The notes: generated from the sequence alone by a model not told the origin. DNA of 7,839 nt from Candidatus Omnitrophota bacterium (GCA_016196415.1 JACPXS010000060.1:1-7839); one strand, 5' to 3'. Positions 1 to 5,790 are shown, counted from the stretch's first letter. Numbers and translations are program-made.

Positions 1-252
1 AAAGGAGGGATCAAGGATCATGTGGAAGGCAAAGCCGTCTTCTTGAGGAAACCCGGAGACCAGCGTGCGCGCAAGCGTGGTCTTCCCGGCGCCCACATCG
101 CCGCGGATCAGCGAGAGCCCTCGGCGCAGCCGGATGGCGATTTCCAAGCGGGCTAAGGCCTGAGCGTGGTAGGTGGAGCGGAAGAAAAACGCGGGATCAG
201 GGCTCGTGGAAAAAGGTTCTTTCGTCAACCCCAGCACCGCATAGTAACTCAT
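1..252 (-). CDS. ExeA/GspA-like AAA ATPase, N-terminal 84 residues (cut by window edge)
   Basis: This is the first 84 codons of a P-loop ATPase that runs off the left edge. The N-terminus (MSYYAVLGLTKEPFSTSPDP) matches the usual opening of ExeA/GspA-family proteins: a 'GL..PF...PDP.F' block followed by a helix and a Walker A. The Walker A is GDVGAGKTT at residues 51-59, with Lys57 and Thr58 as the expected nucleotide-binding residues. In Aeromonas, ExeA works with ExeB to help place the T2SS secretin through peptidoglycan. Related ATPases also occur in transposition and pilus loci, and the part that would separate these (Walker B and any C-terminal peptidoglycan-binding domain) lies outside the window. 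The ATG at 252-250 overlaps the upstream merR-like stop as ATGA, which suggests translational coupling. Proximity to the gsp operon favours a secretion role, but this is inference. Confidence 0.85.
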   Translation of the reverse strand, partial: MSYYAVLGLTKEPFSTSPDPAFFFRSTYHAQALARLEIAIRLRRGLSLIRGDVGAGKTTLARTLVSGFPQEDGFAFHMILDPSF

Positions 253-569
253 CCGATGCTCGAGGTTCGGGGTTCGGGGTTCGGGGTTCGGGGTAAGGGC
301 CCCGAATCCTGAACCCTCAATCCTGCACTCGGGCTGGTCCTGCTGAGGAGTGCGGCAATCTCTGCGAGACTGTTGTCCTGTTTCCTCAAGGCTCGAATCT
401 GAGACAGCACCGCAAGCGTCGTATCGTCGAAATACCGAAATCGTGTCTGAGGGCTTCGTCCGGATTCTTTGATCAAACCCAACTTTAGATAAAACTTGAT
501 CGTATGAATCGAGTGTCCGCTGAGCCGCGCTAAATCTTTCAGCAAATAGACGTTAGTAATCGTATCCAT
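249..569 (-). CDS. Small MerR-type DNA-binding protein with a repeat-derived C-terminal tail
   Basis: A protein of about 106 aa. Residues 8-77 form a MerR-type winged helix-turn-helix: the helix segment YLLKDLARLSGHSIHTIKFY, then LKLGLIKE, then a wing ending RFRYFDD, then a helix TLAVLSQIRALRK. The usual long coiled coil and effector domain are absent. From about residue 83 the sequence (…PRTPNPEPRT…) is the translation of a 7-nt repeat array, so the tail is probably not an ancestral domain. ATG at 569 is preferred because GAGAG lies 5 nt upstream. A GTG at 575 would add two residues but sits inside the palindrome with no room for a ribosome site. A strong promoter and palindrome lie immediately upstream, suggesting autoregulation. 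The TGA stop overlaps the ATG of the ATPase gene, so the two form one transcription unit. Target genes are unknown; the neighbouring ATPase and gsp genes are candidates only. Confidence 0.8.
   Translation of the reverse strand: MDTITNVYLLKDLARLSGHSIHTIKFYLKLGLIKESGRSPQTRFRYFDDTTLAVLSQIRALRKQDNSLAEIAALLSRTSPSAGLRVQDSGPLPRTPNPEPRTSSIG
264..322. repeat. Inverted heptamer array GGTTCGG(x4) / CCGAACC-like(x3)
   Basis: Four perfect tandem GGTTCGG units at 264-291 are followed by a short spacer. Three degenerate units of the reverse complement then follow: CCGAATC (302-308), CTGAACC (309-315) and CTCAATC (316-322). Arms 271-293 and 300-322 pair at about 18 of 23 positions with a 6-nt loop. On the minus strand the array lies inside the merR-like gene and encodes its proline-rich tail. 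Confidence 0.85.
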
Positions 570-573
570 GATC

Positions 574-591
574 ACTCTCTAGGTAGAGAGT
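574..591. promoter_or_regulatory. Perfect palindrome, likely operator of the merR-like gene
   Basis: ACTCTCTAGGTAGAGAGT has two perfect 8-bp arms around a central GG. ACTC…GAGT dyads of about this length are typical of MerR-family binding sites (ZntR- and BmrR-type operators). Here the dyad lies just downstream of the predicted -10 box, at about the transcription start and up to the start codon, rather than between -35 and -10. Binding there would be expected to repress rather than to re-align an overlong spacer. The assignment to this regulator is inference. Confidence 0.6.
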
Positions 592-599
592 TACTGAGT

Positions 600-627
600 A
601 TCATAGCATGGTAATCTTGCATGTCAA
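600..627 (-). promoter_or_regulatory. Sigma70-type promoter for merR-like gene and ExeA-like ATPase
   Basis: On the minus strand a perfect TTGACA (627-622) is followed by a 16-nt spacer and TATGAT (605-600), five of six matches to TATAAT. Transcription would start near 593-592, leaving a short leader of about 23 nt before the ATG at 569. The palindrome at 574-591 fills that leader. This promoter separates the merR-ATPase unit from the gsp operon, which ends about 470 nt upstream. Confidence 0.65.
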
Positions 628-645
628 GAGAAACCGTTGGTAACG

Positions 646-764
646 GTCAAGTTTGGCAGGGCCTGCCGCTGCACGACCCCCGCCGTCCTCGCCGCGCCGG
701 ACTATCGCCGTCGTCGGCTCCGGGCGGCAGGGGCCCCCGCTCCGCGTCACCCGCCAAACTTGAC
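646..764. repeat. ~119-bp GC-rich element with terminal inverted repeats (copy 1)
   Basis: The ends are inverted repeats: GTCAAGTTTGGCAGG (646-660) against the reverse complement of 750-764, GTCAAGTTTGGCGGG, with one mismatch. The 11-bp direct repeat AAACCGTTGGT lies just outside both ends (631-641 and 771-781). The interior is GC-rich and contains the loop-like heptamer CGATAGT in a short CGG/CCG stem on the minus strand. The core 655-755 is related, in opposite orientation, to 830-929. This looks like a small non-autonomous or REP-like repeat. No protein-coding capacity is supported. Confidence 0.55.
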
Positions 765-829
765 ACTACCAAACCGTTGGTGCCTCTCACTAGCGTCCTG
801 AGTCAGAAACTCGTTCGCCAACTCGGCTG

Positions 830-929
830 GGCGGGTGGCACGGCGGGGGTCCCCTTCGCCCGCCCGCAGAACCGGCGCGATAGTCGCCGGGCGAGGATGG
901 ACGAAGGGTCCGCCGTGACAGGACCCGCC
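830..929. repeat. Diverged inverted copy of the GC-rich element (copy 2)
   Basis: Read on the plus strand, this stretch aligns by eye along its length with the minus strand of 655-755. Shared blocks, in order, are GGCGGGTG, CGGGGG(T/C)CCCCT, CGATAGTC, GGCGAGGA and GACGG-type ends, with small gaps. It contains a perfect hairpin at 872-890: CCGGCG, loop CGATAGT, CGCCGG. The same loop heptamer sits in a different short stem in copy 1, which hints that the hairpin rather than the exact sequence is kept. The GTCAAGTTTGGC ends of copy 1 are not preserved here. Confidence 0.5.
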
Positions 930-1094
930 TCCTTGCGGCCTGCGGTACAGTCAGACATCCGCAACGTTTTTACAACTCAGGACACTAAGAGGTCCTTGTC
1001 GGAGCACCCATCCTGCGATTCTGCGCACCGTTGCGCTTCAGCGGTGTGAAGCCAACTTCAGGCACTCCCAGCTCTTTGAGAGAGCAAAAGCGAC
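930..1094. other. Intergenic region after gspM; weak hairpins, no gene or clear terminator
   Basis: No credible coding region is visible here. Two mutually exclusive small stems lie about 45-70 nt past the gspM stop. One is CACCGTTG/CAGCGGTG (1026-1046, one imperfect pair); the other is GCTTCA/TGAAGC with a 6-nt loop (1035-1052). Neither is followed by a T-run on the minus strand, so a Rho-independent terminator for the gsp operon is not supported. A TTGCGG…CCGCAA pair (933-964) precedes TTTTT on the plus strand, but no plus-strand gene is there to terminate. Confidence 0.4.
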
Positions 1095-1634
1095 TTACTT
1101 GAGGGTGAGGGCGTGAAGAACGAGGTTGGACCGCAGCAGGTGCTCGTCGGCGGGCACAGGAGCAATCCGCAGTCGCTCAATGGTGAGGAGCCTGGGCATC
1201 CTCAAGAGCGCATCGAGAAATCCCAGGAGGCTTGGCTGCGAACCCTCGATATCCAATTCCACTTCAACGCGGTTCAGGCGCTCCTCGGGTTTCATGGATC
1301 GGGGTTTCAGGTTCACTTGGACGTTGGCCGCGCGGGCCAAGACCTCTAACTCCTTCAAGAAGGTTCCCTGCCCGCGCTCATCGTCTTGCGTCTGGAGATA
1401 GCCAGCCATCTCGCGATACCTGCGTTCGATCGCGGGGGCTTGCGCGAGCAGCCGGTTGATCGCGCCGAGTTTCTCCGCATGGGTCGCCACCTCAAGCCGC
1501 AGGGTGCGGAGATGCTCCCATAACGGCTGCACCACCCATGAGACGACGATCCAGCAGCCGATCACCATCAACGCCACAAGCGCCAACCGGCGCTCGCGAG
1601 GTCGCAGGGTCATCACGCCTTTGAGCACAGCCAT
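1095..1634 (-). CDS. gspM: T2SS inner-membrane platform protein GspM
   Basis: GspM partners GspL in the inner-membrane platform that links the GspE motor to the pseudopilus. The 179-aa product is near the usual length for the family. A short cytoplasmic N-terminus ending in RPRERR leads into one membrane segment (about residues 17-36). A charged helical, coiled-coil-like stretch (about 38-82) and a periplasmic alpha/beta region (about 87-179) follow. The last part has the KELEVLARAANVQV and LLGFLDALLRMPRLLTIERL pattern of the ferredoxin-like fold shared by GspM and PilO. The ATG at 1634 follows the gspL TAA by only 3 nt; an internal ATG at codon 8 is possible. It is the last gene of the gsp run. 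Sequence conservation in this family is weak, so the call rests on topology, fold pattern and position. Confidence 0.85.
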   Translation of the reverse strand: MAVLKGVMTLRPRERRLALVALMVIGCWIVVSWVVQPLWEHLRTLRLEVATHAEKLGAINRLLAQAPAIERRYREMAGYLQTQDDERGQGTFLKELEVLARAANVQVNLKPRSMKPEERLNRVEVELDIEGSQPSLLGFLDALLRMPRLLTIERLRIAPVPADEHLLRSNLVLHALTLK

Positions 1635-1637
1635 GGA

Positions 1638-3101
1638 TTACGACGGATCCGTGGGTGGCGCGCCCGCGGGCACTGCCGCACCGAGCCGCTGATGCAGCAC
1701 GATCTCAAATTCCGTGCGCTCCCCGGCAGAGCTTGCGCGCCTGGTTGAGTACTTCAACTCCACGCCGCTGATGCCTTCCAAACGGTTGAGCTGGGTCATG
1801 TAGTCAAGCACCGCTTGGGTCGACGGGGCTGAACCCCGAAGCACGATTTCCCGTCGGGCCCGCTCAAAGGTGAGCCCCTCCAACGCCACACGCTCGGCGC
1901 TCGTCCGGAACACCTCGGAGAGATCCGCGGCGAGCCGGCGTCGCTCCTCAAGGATGGTCACGATCGCGTGGGTGGTCCGGCCTTTGGCTTGAAGTTGCTG
2001 CGCCGTCGGCTCAAGGCTCGCCAACGCGCGATCAAGCTGCCGATTGCTACGCTGCTCGCGAATCATCTGCATGCCAAGCACGCCGGCCCCCAACGCCAGC
2101 GCCCCAATGAGGAATGCGCTGACCGTCACCAGCTCGCGAACTTGCCGGCGATGGCCAAGCTGCACGCGCAGCTCCGGCGGAGTGAGGTTGAGCCACTGTG
2201 CGGAATCGCTGCACGCGAGCCCTCCTGCGACGACCGGGGAAATCATTTCGGGATGATCCGGCACCGAGCCCCGCCACGGTTGGTCCGCCTCAATCACCAC
2301 TGCAGGAACCCCAAGCCGCCGGGACAGCTCAGGCGCCCAATGAGCCAATGCGCCCGTCCCCGTGACGATGAACGAACGCATCTCGCGACCCGGGAGCTCC
2401 TTGCGGAGCGACGCGCGGCTGCGGTCGATCTCAAGCGCAAGTAGCTCTGTCGGGTCGCCCACCCTCTCCCAATCCAGGGCGCCTTGACCAATGCTGCGGC
2501 TGGAGAGCACGCGATTGTCTGCGACAAACACCAAGTCCGTTCGGGTCTCATCGATGTTGAGGACCAGGCTCGGCTCCTCGGGCAGCTTTTTCCCTTTCTC
2601 CGTTTCTGCGCCGCCCCGAAGACGCTGGTACCACCCGAGCACGCCCCATGAGCTGACGGTGAACAGGCTCGGGCTGAGTCCCGCCTCGCGCAGGATCGCC
2701 AGGTGCTGTTCCACCACCTCGCGCTGGCAGATGACGATCGCGACCGTGCTGAATCCTCCTTGCCGGCTCACGACGTGAAAATCCGCCACGGTCTGCTCTG
2801 GCGGATACGGCAGCTGGCCCTTCGCATAGAGCGCGACCATCTGGGCGAGCTCCGCCACCTGCGTCGATGGGAAGGCGACGACGCGGGTGATGACCTGTTC
2901 GCGAGGCACCACGCCGATCACGCGCGCTGAGCCCGAAGCGATCTTCCCGAGCCGCTCGCGCAGCGGCTCGGGGATTGCCGCCGCCCCGGTTGTGATCGGC
3001 AGGACGTGCAGGGCCAGCAGGCGGTACCGCCTGCTGCCGCCTTCAGCCAGCGCCACACGAAGGCTCGCCCGCGTCCACTCCACCACAATCCGTGTTGCCA
3101 T
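1638..3101 (-). CDS. gspL: T2SS platform protein GspL (PilM-like plus PilN-like halves)
   Basis: A 487-aa bitopic protein. Residues 1 to about 300 form a PilM/FtsA-like actin-fold cytoplasmic domain, with blocks such as VPREQVITRVVAFPS (65-79), SLVLNIDETRTDLVFVADNR (178-197) and SFIVTGTGAL (243-252). In T2SS this domain docks the GspE ATPase. LNLTPPELR (304-312) resembles the short juxtamembrane motif of PilN. One membrane segment (about 325-346), a coiled-coil-prone stretch (348-395) and a periplasmic ferredoxin-like region (about 400-473) follow. The layout equals a PilM-PilN fusion, as expected for GspL. The ATG at 3101 is chosen because MATRIVVEW begins the conserved domain. Starts further upstream would translate the heptamer array (residues like MRNGECGI) and are rejected. 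The upstream Shine-Dalgarno is weak (GGGA about 12 nt away). gspM follows after 3 nt. Confidence 0.9.
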   Translation of the reverse strand: MATRIVVEWTRASLRVALAEGGSRRYRLLALHVLPITTGAAAIPEPLRERLGKIASGSARVIGVVPREQVITRVVAFPSTQVAELAQMVALYAKGQLPYPPEQTVADFHVVSRQGGFSTVAIVICQREVVEQHLAILREAGLSPSLFTVSSWGVLGWYQRLRGGAETEKGKKLPEEPSLVLNIDETRTDLVFVADNRVLSSRSIGQGALDWERVGDPTELLALEIDRSRASLRKELPGREMRSFIVTGTGALAHWAPELSRRLGVPAVVIEADQPWRGSVPDHPEMISPVVAGGLACSDSAQWLNLTPPELRVQLGHRRQVRELVTVSAFLIGALALGAGVLGMQMIREQRSNRQLDRALASLEPTAQQLQAKGRTTHAIVTILEERRRLAADLSEVFRTSAERVALEGLTFERARREIVLRGSAPSTQAVLDYMTQLNRLEGISGVELKYSTRRASSAGERTEFEIVLHQRLGAAVPAGAPPTDPS

Positions 3102-3102
3102 G

Positions 3103-3118
3103 TCACGAATTCCCGTGA
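3103..3118. repeat. Small inverted repeat at the gspL start
   Basis: TCACGAATTCCCGTGA has 5-bp arms (TCACG/CGTGA) around AATTCC, directly upstream of the gspL ATG. It could form a small hairpin over the ribosome-binding region. Its significance is uncertain and it may simply be the degenerate edge of the heptamer array. Confidence 0.3.
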
Positions 3119-3148
3119 TTCCGCATTCCCCATTCCGCATTCCCCATT
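3114..3148. repeat. Direct heptamer array between gspK and gspL
   Basis: Units of 7 nt run back to back on the plus strand: CGTGATT (degenerate, 3114-3120), CCGCATT, CCCCATT, CCGCATT, CCCCATT (3121-3148). On the coding strand this reads as AATGSGG units. The array fills most of the 51-nt gap between the gspK stop and gspL start, and it uses the same AATGCGG unit as the array between gspE and gspF. Confidence 0.85.
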
Positions 3149-3152
3149 TGAA

Positions 3153-4136
3153 TCAGCTCTCTCTCCAGGCCACGATGCAGGGCGCGGGAACGTGATCCGC
3201 GCATCCCGCCCGCCGCACCACAGCGGTCACGCGGACTTGCACGAGCGGCTGTCCGGCGCGCCCCTCAGCCACCACCGTAAACGTCTCGGAGCGCACCCCG
3301 AATCGGTCGGAAGCGAGCAGCGTCCGATCCGCATCGATCAGCGCTGTCGCGCCAAGCGCGTCAAGAACGGCGGTGCCGGCTTGCGTGAAGATCCCATCCT
3401 GCGTGTGGGCCGCCGGGCCGTCCAGGCCGTCTCGAAACCGAACGACGGCGTCAATCGCGCTCTTGGTCAAACCGAGGGCGCTCATGACCTCCGGGGTCAC
3501 GGTGTTGAGGTTGAGCGTCTGGGCGGCGGTGAGATACGGCGTGGTGTTCGCGCGCAGCGTGCGGTAGAGCTCAGGGGTCACGTCGGGCAGGTCCATCAGC
3601 TCTTCAGGCGCGACAAACCCGCCGTCTTTCGCGACATAGGGCGGGATCTGTGTCGGTCGGTCCTCGGCCGGATTTGAAGGGCTCTCCGCATCGCGGGCTT
3701 CCACAATCGTCTGCGCCAGGGCGTCGTCGCCCAAGAGCAACGCCAGTGACGCTTTCTCAGCGAGGTTGAGCGGGAGCTTGCGTTCTTCATCGACGATCGT
3801 GACCACCACGTCAGCCTCGGGCCGCTGCTCACCCAGCGTCACCGGCACGACCCATGCCGCGGGATCCTCCGACTCTTCGGCACCCGGCGCGGAGGCCCAC
3901 TCATCGCCCAACCAATCATACGGCTCCTGCTCCGCATCTTGCGCCAGCCGCTGCATGGCAAGATACACGCCGCTGCGCGCCAGCGCCGCGGCTTGCTCGC
4001 GGGCCAGCCGGTATCTCGCAAGCTTGATCTCCGTCGAGAGGTAGCGCGCGATGGCCATCGCCAACACCGCAAGGATCGCGACGAGCCAGAGCGTGATGAT
4101 CAAGAGCGATCCGGACTGTCCCCGTGCGCGCGGCAT
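3153..4136 (-). CDS. gspK: T2SS minor pseudopilin GspK
   Basis: GspK is the large pseudopilin that caps the tip complex with GspI and GspJ. The product is 327 aa, in the family's normal range. The class III leader is MPRARGQSG, with predicted cleavage after Gly9 before the hydrophobic helix SLLIITLWLVAILAVLAMAI (10-29). There is no Glu at +5, which is usual for GspK and fits a tip position. VTIVDEERKLPLN (112-124) matches the conserved 'DE.GK.NLN' region. MDLPDVTPELYRTL (181-194) and TLNLNTVTPEVMSALGL (207-223) belong to the helical GspK domain. Cys312 and Cys320 near the end could form a disulfide. The ATG at 4136 shares one base with the gspJ stop (TGATG). An upstream in-frame extension is rejected because it overlaps gspJ and lacks leader features. 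Confidence 0.92.
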   Translation of the reverse strand: MPRARGQSGSLLIITLWLVAILAVLAMAIARYLSTEIKLARYRLAREQAAALARSGVYLAMQRLAQDAEQEPYDWLGDEWASAPGAEESEDPAAWVVPVTLGEQRPEADVVVTIVDEERKLPLNLAEKASLALLLGDDALAQTIVEARDAESPSNPAEDRPTQIPPYVAKDGGFVAPEELMDLPDVTPELYRTLRANTTPYLTAAQTLNLNTVTPEVMSALGLTKSAIDAVVRFRDGLDGPAAHTQDGIFTQAGTAVLDALGATALIDADRTLLASDRFGVRSETFTVVAEGRAGQPLVQVRVTAVVRRAGCADHVPAPCIVAWRES

Positions 4137-4846
4137 CACACTGGCGTCGGTTGCGGAACGTCCATCACGCCCGAAGGGATCGCGAAGATCCGCTCGACCG
4201 TTTCCCGACGGCCCTCCGAATCGATCACCAATGAGGCCTTGATGAGCCGCGGCAGCCTGGCGATCGGATCGCGCCATGACGGGAGCCACTCAAGCGGGAT
4301 GGCTGGATCCGCCGGGAGCGACGCGTACTGCAAGGAGAGGGAGCGGCATCCCGGCAACACCAGCGCCGGCACAGCGCCGGCTGGGGAGAGCCGAAGTTGA
4401 TTCAGCGAACGGCTTGTTCGCCACAACCCGTCGGTCCCGTTGATCGCCCCGCACTGGTACGTGACAAACTGCACGCGCCCGGGTGAGTCGTGAGACGCGG
4501 AAGACACGGTAAACATCCTTAGCTCCTCGCGCTCAAACATCGGCTCGGGGAGCTTCCCCGCCCCGTAGGACTCGTTCCGGTCATCATACACGATGGCTTG
4601 GGCCAGGTCACGCGCCAGCCGTTCCAACGCGACGCGCTGTCGCTGCATCGCCTCCGTCTTGGTCGTCACCCGCTGCCACACCGCGATCCCGCCGCGCAAA
4701 TGAGTGCCCAACCCGACAAACAGGATCGCCGTCATCGTCACCGCGACCAGCAATTCCACCAACGTGAATCCGAAAACAGTGAGGAGGCCGCGGCGGTTGC
4801 GCGGCTTGCGCGTCACAGCGAGCGGAGACATGTCGATGGCTCGCAT
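4136..4846 (-). CDS. gspJ: T2SS minor pseudopilin GspJ
   Basis: GspJ forms the pseudopilus tip with GspI and GspK. The 236-aa product has a basic leader ending LLTVFG, cleavage after Gly26, and the canonical FTLVELL start of the N-terminal helix (Phe27, Glu31 at +5). A hydrophobic helix runs to about residue 48, followed by an amphipathic stretch with QRVALERLARDLAQAI (70-85). The C-terminal domain contains the GspJ-like GLWRTSR (140-146) after a VQFVTYQC strand (125-132). Cys132 and Cys167 are the only cysteines and could pair. ATG at 4846 is used; an in-frame ATG at 4831 would shorten the leader by five residues and has a GAG 8 nt upstream, so it is a real alternative. The gap from gspI is 31 nt, with no good Shine-Dalgarno seen. 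Confidence 0.9.
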   Translation of the reverse strand: MRAIDMSPLAVTRKPRNRRGLLTVFGFTLVELLVAVTMTAILFVGLGTHLRGGIAVWQRVTTKTEAMQRQRVALERLARDLAQAIVYDDRNESYGAGKLPEPMFEREELRMFTVSSASHDSPGRVQFVTYQCGAINGTDGLWRTSRSLNQLRLSPAGAVPALVLPGCRSLSLQYASLPADPAIPLEWLPSWRDPIARLPRLIKASLVIDSEGRRETVERIFAIPSGVMDVPQPTPV

Positions 4847-4877
4847 GCGGAGGATGACACAAGGCGTTTCCTGCGAG

Positions 4878-5309
4878 TCATTGGGACCAGGCCCCGGGAA
4901 TCGCTGCGGTGGGCCAAACCGCCGAGAGGCTGAGCACTCGAGAGGAACCGGTCGCGCGCGTCACCGTCAGCCTCACGCGGCTCATCGAGACCGCCGTGGG
5001 GTTCGATGGCTCCTCCGGCAGGGGCGTTGCGCGAACCGTCCACTGATACCCTTCGTACGGCGGCTCAAAGGATCGTTGCTGCACGTCGCTCGGCAACCGC
5101 CCGAAGCGTAACTCGCCTTCCAGCGCCACCAGTTGCGTGCGCGCGAGCGACAGCAGCGTGTCGTATTCCTCAAGCGTGCGCAGGGCTCCCACTTGGCTGC
5201 CGAGCCCTCGGCTGATGAACACGATGCCGACGGCGATGACCACCGCCGCAAGGACGGCCTCAACGAGCAGCAGTCCCTGCTGCGAGGCGGACGCGGCTGG
5301 TCGTTTCAT
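4878..5309 (-). CDS. gspI: T2SS minor pseudopilin GspI
   Basis: GspI nucleates the GspI-J-K tip complex. The 143-aa product has a short leader MKRPAASASQQG with Gly12 at -1, then LLLVEAVLAAVVIAVGIVFI, so Glu17 is at +5. The +1 residue is Leu rather than the usual Phe or Met, a mild departure from the consensus. The rest has the GspI pattern: ALRTLEEYDTLLSLARTQL (42-60) after the membrane helix, ELRFGRLPSD, and EGYQWTVRATPLPEE (86-100) before a C-terminal strand region (RVRLTVTR). ATG at 5309 is chosen; a GTG two codons upstream (5315) is possible. The gene overlaps the 3' end of gspH by about 50 nt in another frame, consistent with coupled translation. Confidence 0.88.
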   Translation of the reverse strand: MKRPAASASQQGLLLVEAVLAAVVIAVGIVFISRGLGSQVGALRTLEEYDTLLSLARTQLVALEGELRFGRLPSDVQQRSFEPPYEGYQWTVRATPLPEEPSNPTAVSMSRVRLTVTRATGSSRVLSLSAVWPTAAIPGAWSQ

Positions 5310-5790
5310 CCACACTGGCCGTCAACGCGTGCTCCCGAAAGCGCACCGAGAGGGCGGCGGGCTCGCTGGTTCCGTCTGGAAAAAATCGGATGCACCCGCA
5401 CTCCACCCTCGCCCCGTTTCGCGTGAGCGCGATGGAAAACCCATCGGGCACCGAGACGCTCTTCATCGCGGACGGGACCTGAGGGGGCGGGCTGGCGGTC
5501 TTTGCGCCCTCTGCCGTCTCAGGCTCGATGCGCGCACGTTGCGCGCCCTCGTCCCAGATCCAGACGACGCACTGAGCGCTCGACACCGCCTGCTCGTGCG
5601 CCGCGCGGAGGAGCTGGGTAAGTGCCACGGCGACGTGTTCGACGCGCATCCGCTGCGCGGTCCGCTGGAGGTTGGGAACAGCCGCGATCAGCAGCAACGC
5701 CAGCACGACCGTCACCAACGCCAACTCGATGAGCGTAAACCCAAGAGCCGGCGCGCGGCGATCGGCGCCGGGCGATCGGGGCTCGTTCAG
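5260..5790 (-). CDS. gspH: T2SS minor pseudopilin GspH (unusual or damaged start)
   Basis: A pseudopilin of the GspH type, placed between GspG and GspI as expected. The reading frame contains the class III motif G/FTLIEL (Gly before Phe, Glu at +5) and the hydrophobic helix ALVTVVLALLLIAAVPNLQ. RVEHVAVALTQLLRAAHEQA and a beta-rich C-terminal part with CVVWIW and CGCIRFFPDG follow, as in GspH/FimT proteins. No ATG, GTG or TTG precedes the leader in frame before a TGA at about 5811-5809. The only candidate that keeps a leader is CTG at 5790, preceded by a purine-rich GAGAGGCGGGAAG. It would give a 176-aa protein with leader LNEPRSPGADRRAPALG. A TTG at 5724 would delete the prepilin signal. A GTG at 5812 opens an Arg-rich leader in the other frame, so a single-base shift near 5745 is an alternative. 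The product call is firm; the start is not. Confidence 0.82.
   Translation of the reverse strand: MNEPRSPGADRRAPALGFTLIELALVTVVLALLLIAAVPNLQRTAQRMRVEHVAVALTQLLRAAHEQAVSSAQCVVWIWDEGAQRARIEPETAEGAKTASPPPQVPSAMKSVSVPDGFSIALTRNGARVECGCIRFFPDGTSEPAALSVRFREHALTASVDETTSRVRLAAGTAAR

Noticed and set aside
264..322. CRISPR array
   Set aside because: Units are 7 nt with no unique spacers and no cas gene in the window. The same holds for the arrays at 3114-3148 and 7521-7590.
933..970. Rho-independent terminator (TTGCGG…CCGCAA then TTTTT)
   Set aside because: The loop is about 20 nt and the orientation is plus-strand, where no gene ends.
621..1049. A 142-codon plus-strand open frame between merR and gspM
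   Set aside because: It runs through both GC-rich repeat elements, has low-complexity Arg/Pro/Ser composition, no recognisable domain and no ribosome site. Its start overlaps the merR promoter.
3102..3140. N-terminal extension of GspL by 13 residues
   Set aside because: These residues are encoded by the repeat array; the conserved domain begins at MATRIVVEW.
4137..4289. N-terminal extension of GspK by 51 residues
   Set aside because: It overlaps the gspJ 3' end and would bury the class III leader MPRARGQSG inside the protein.
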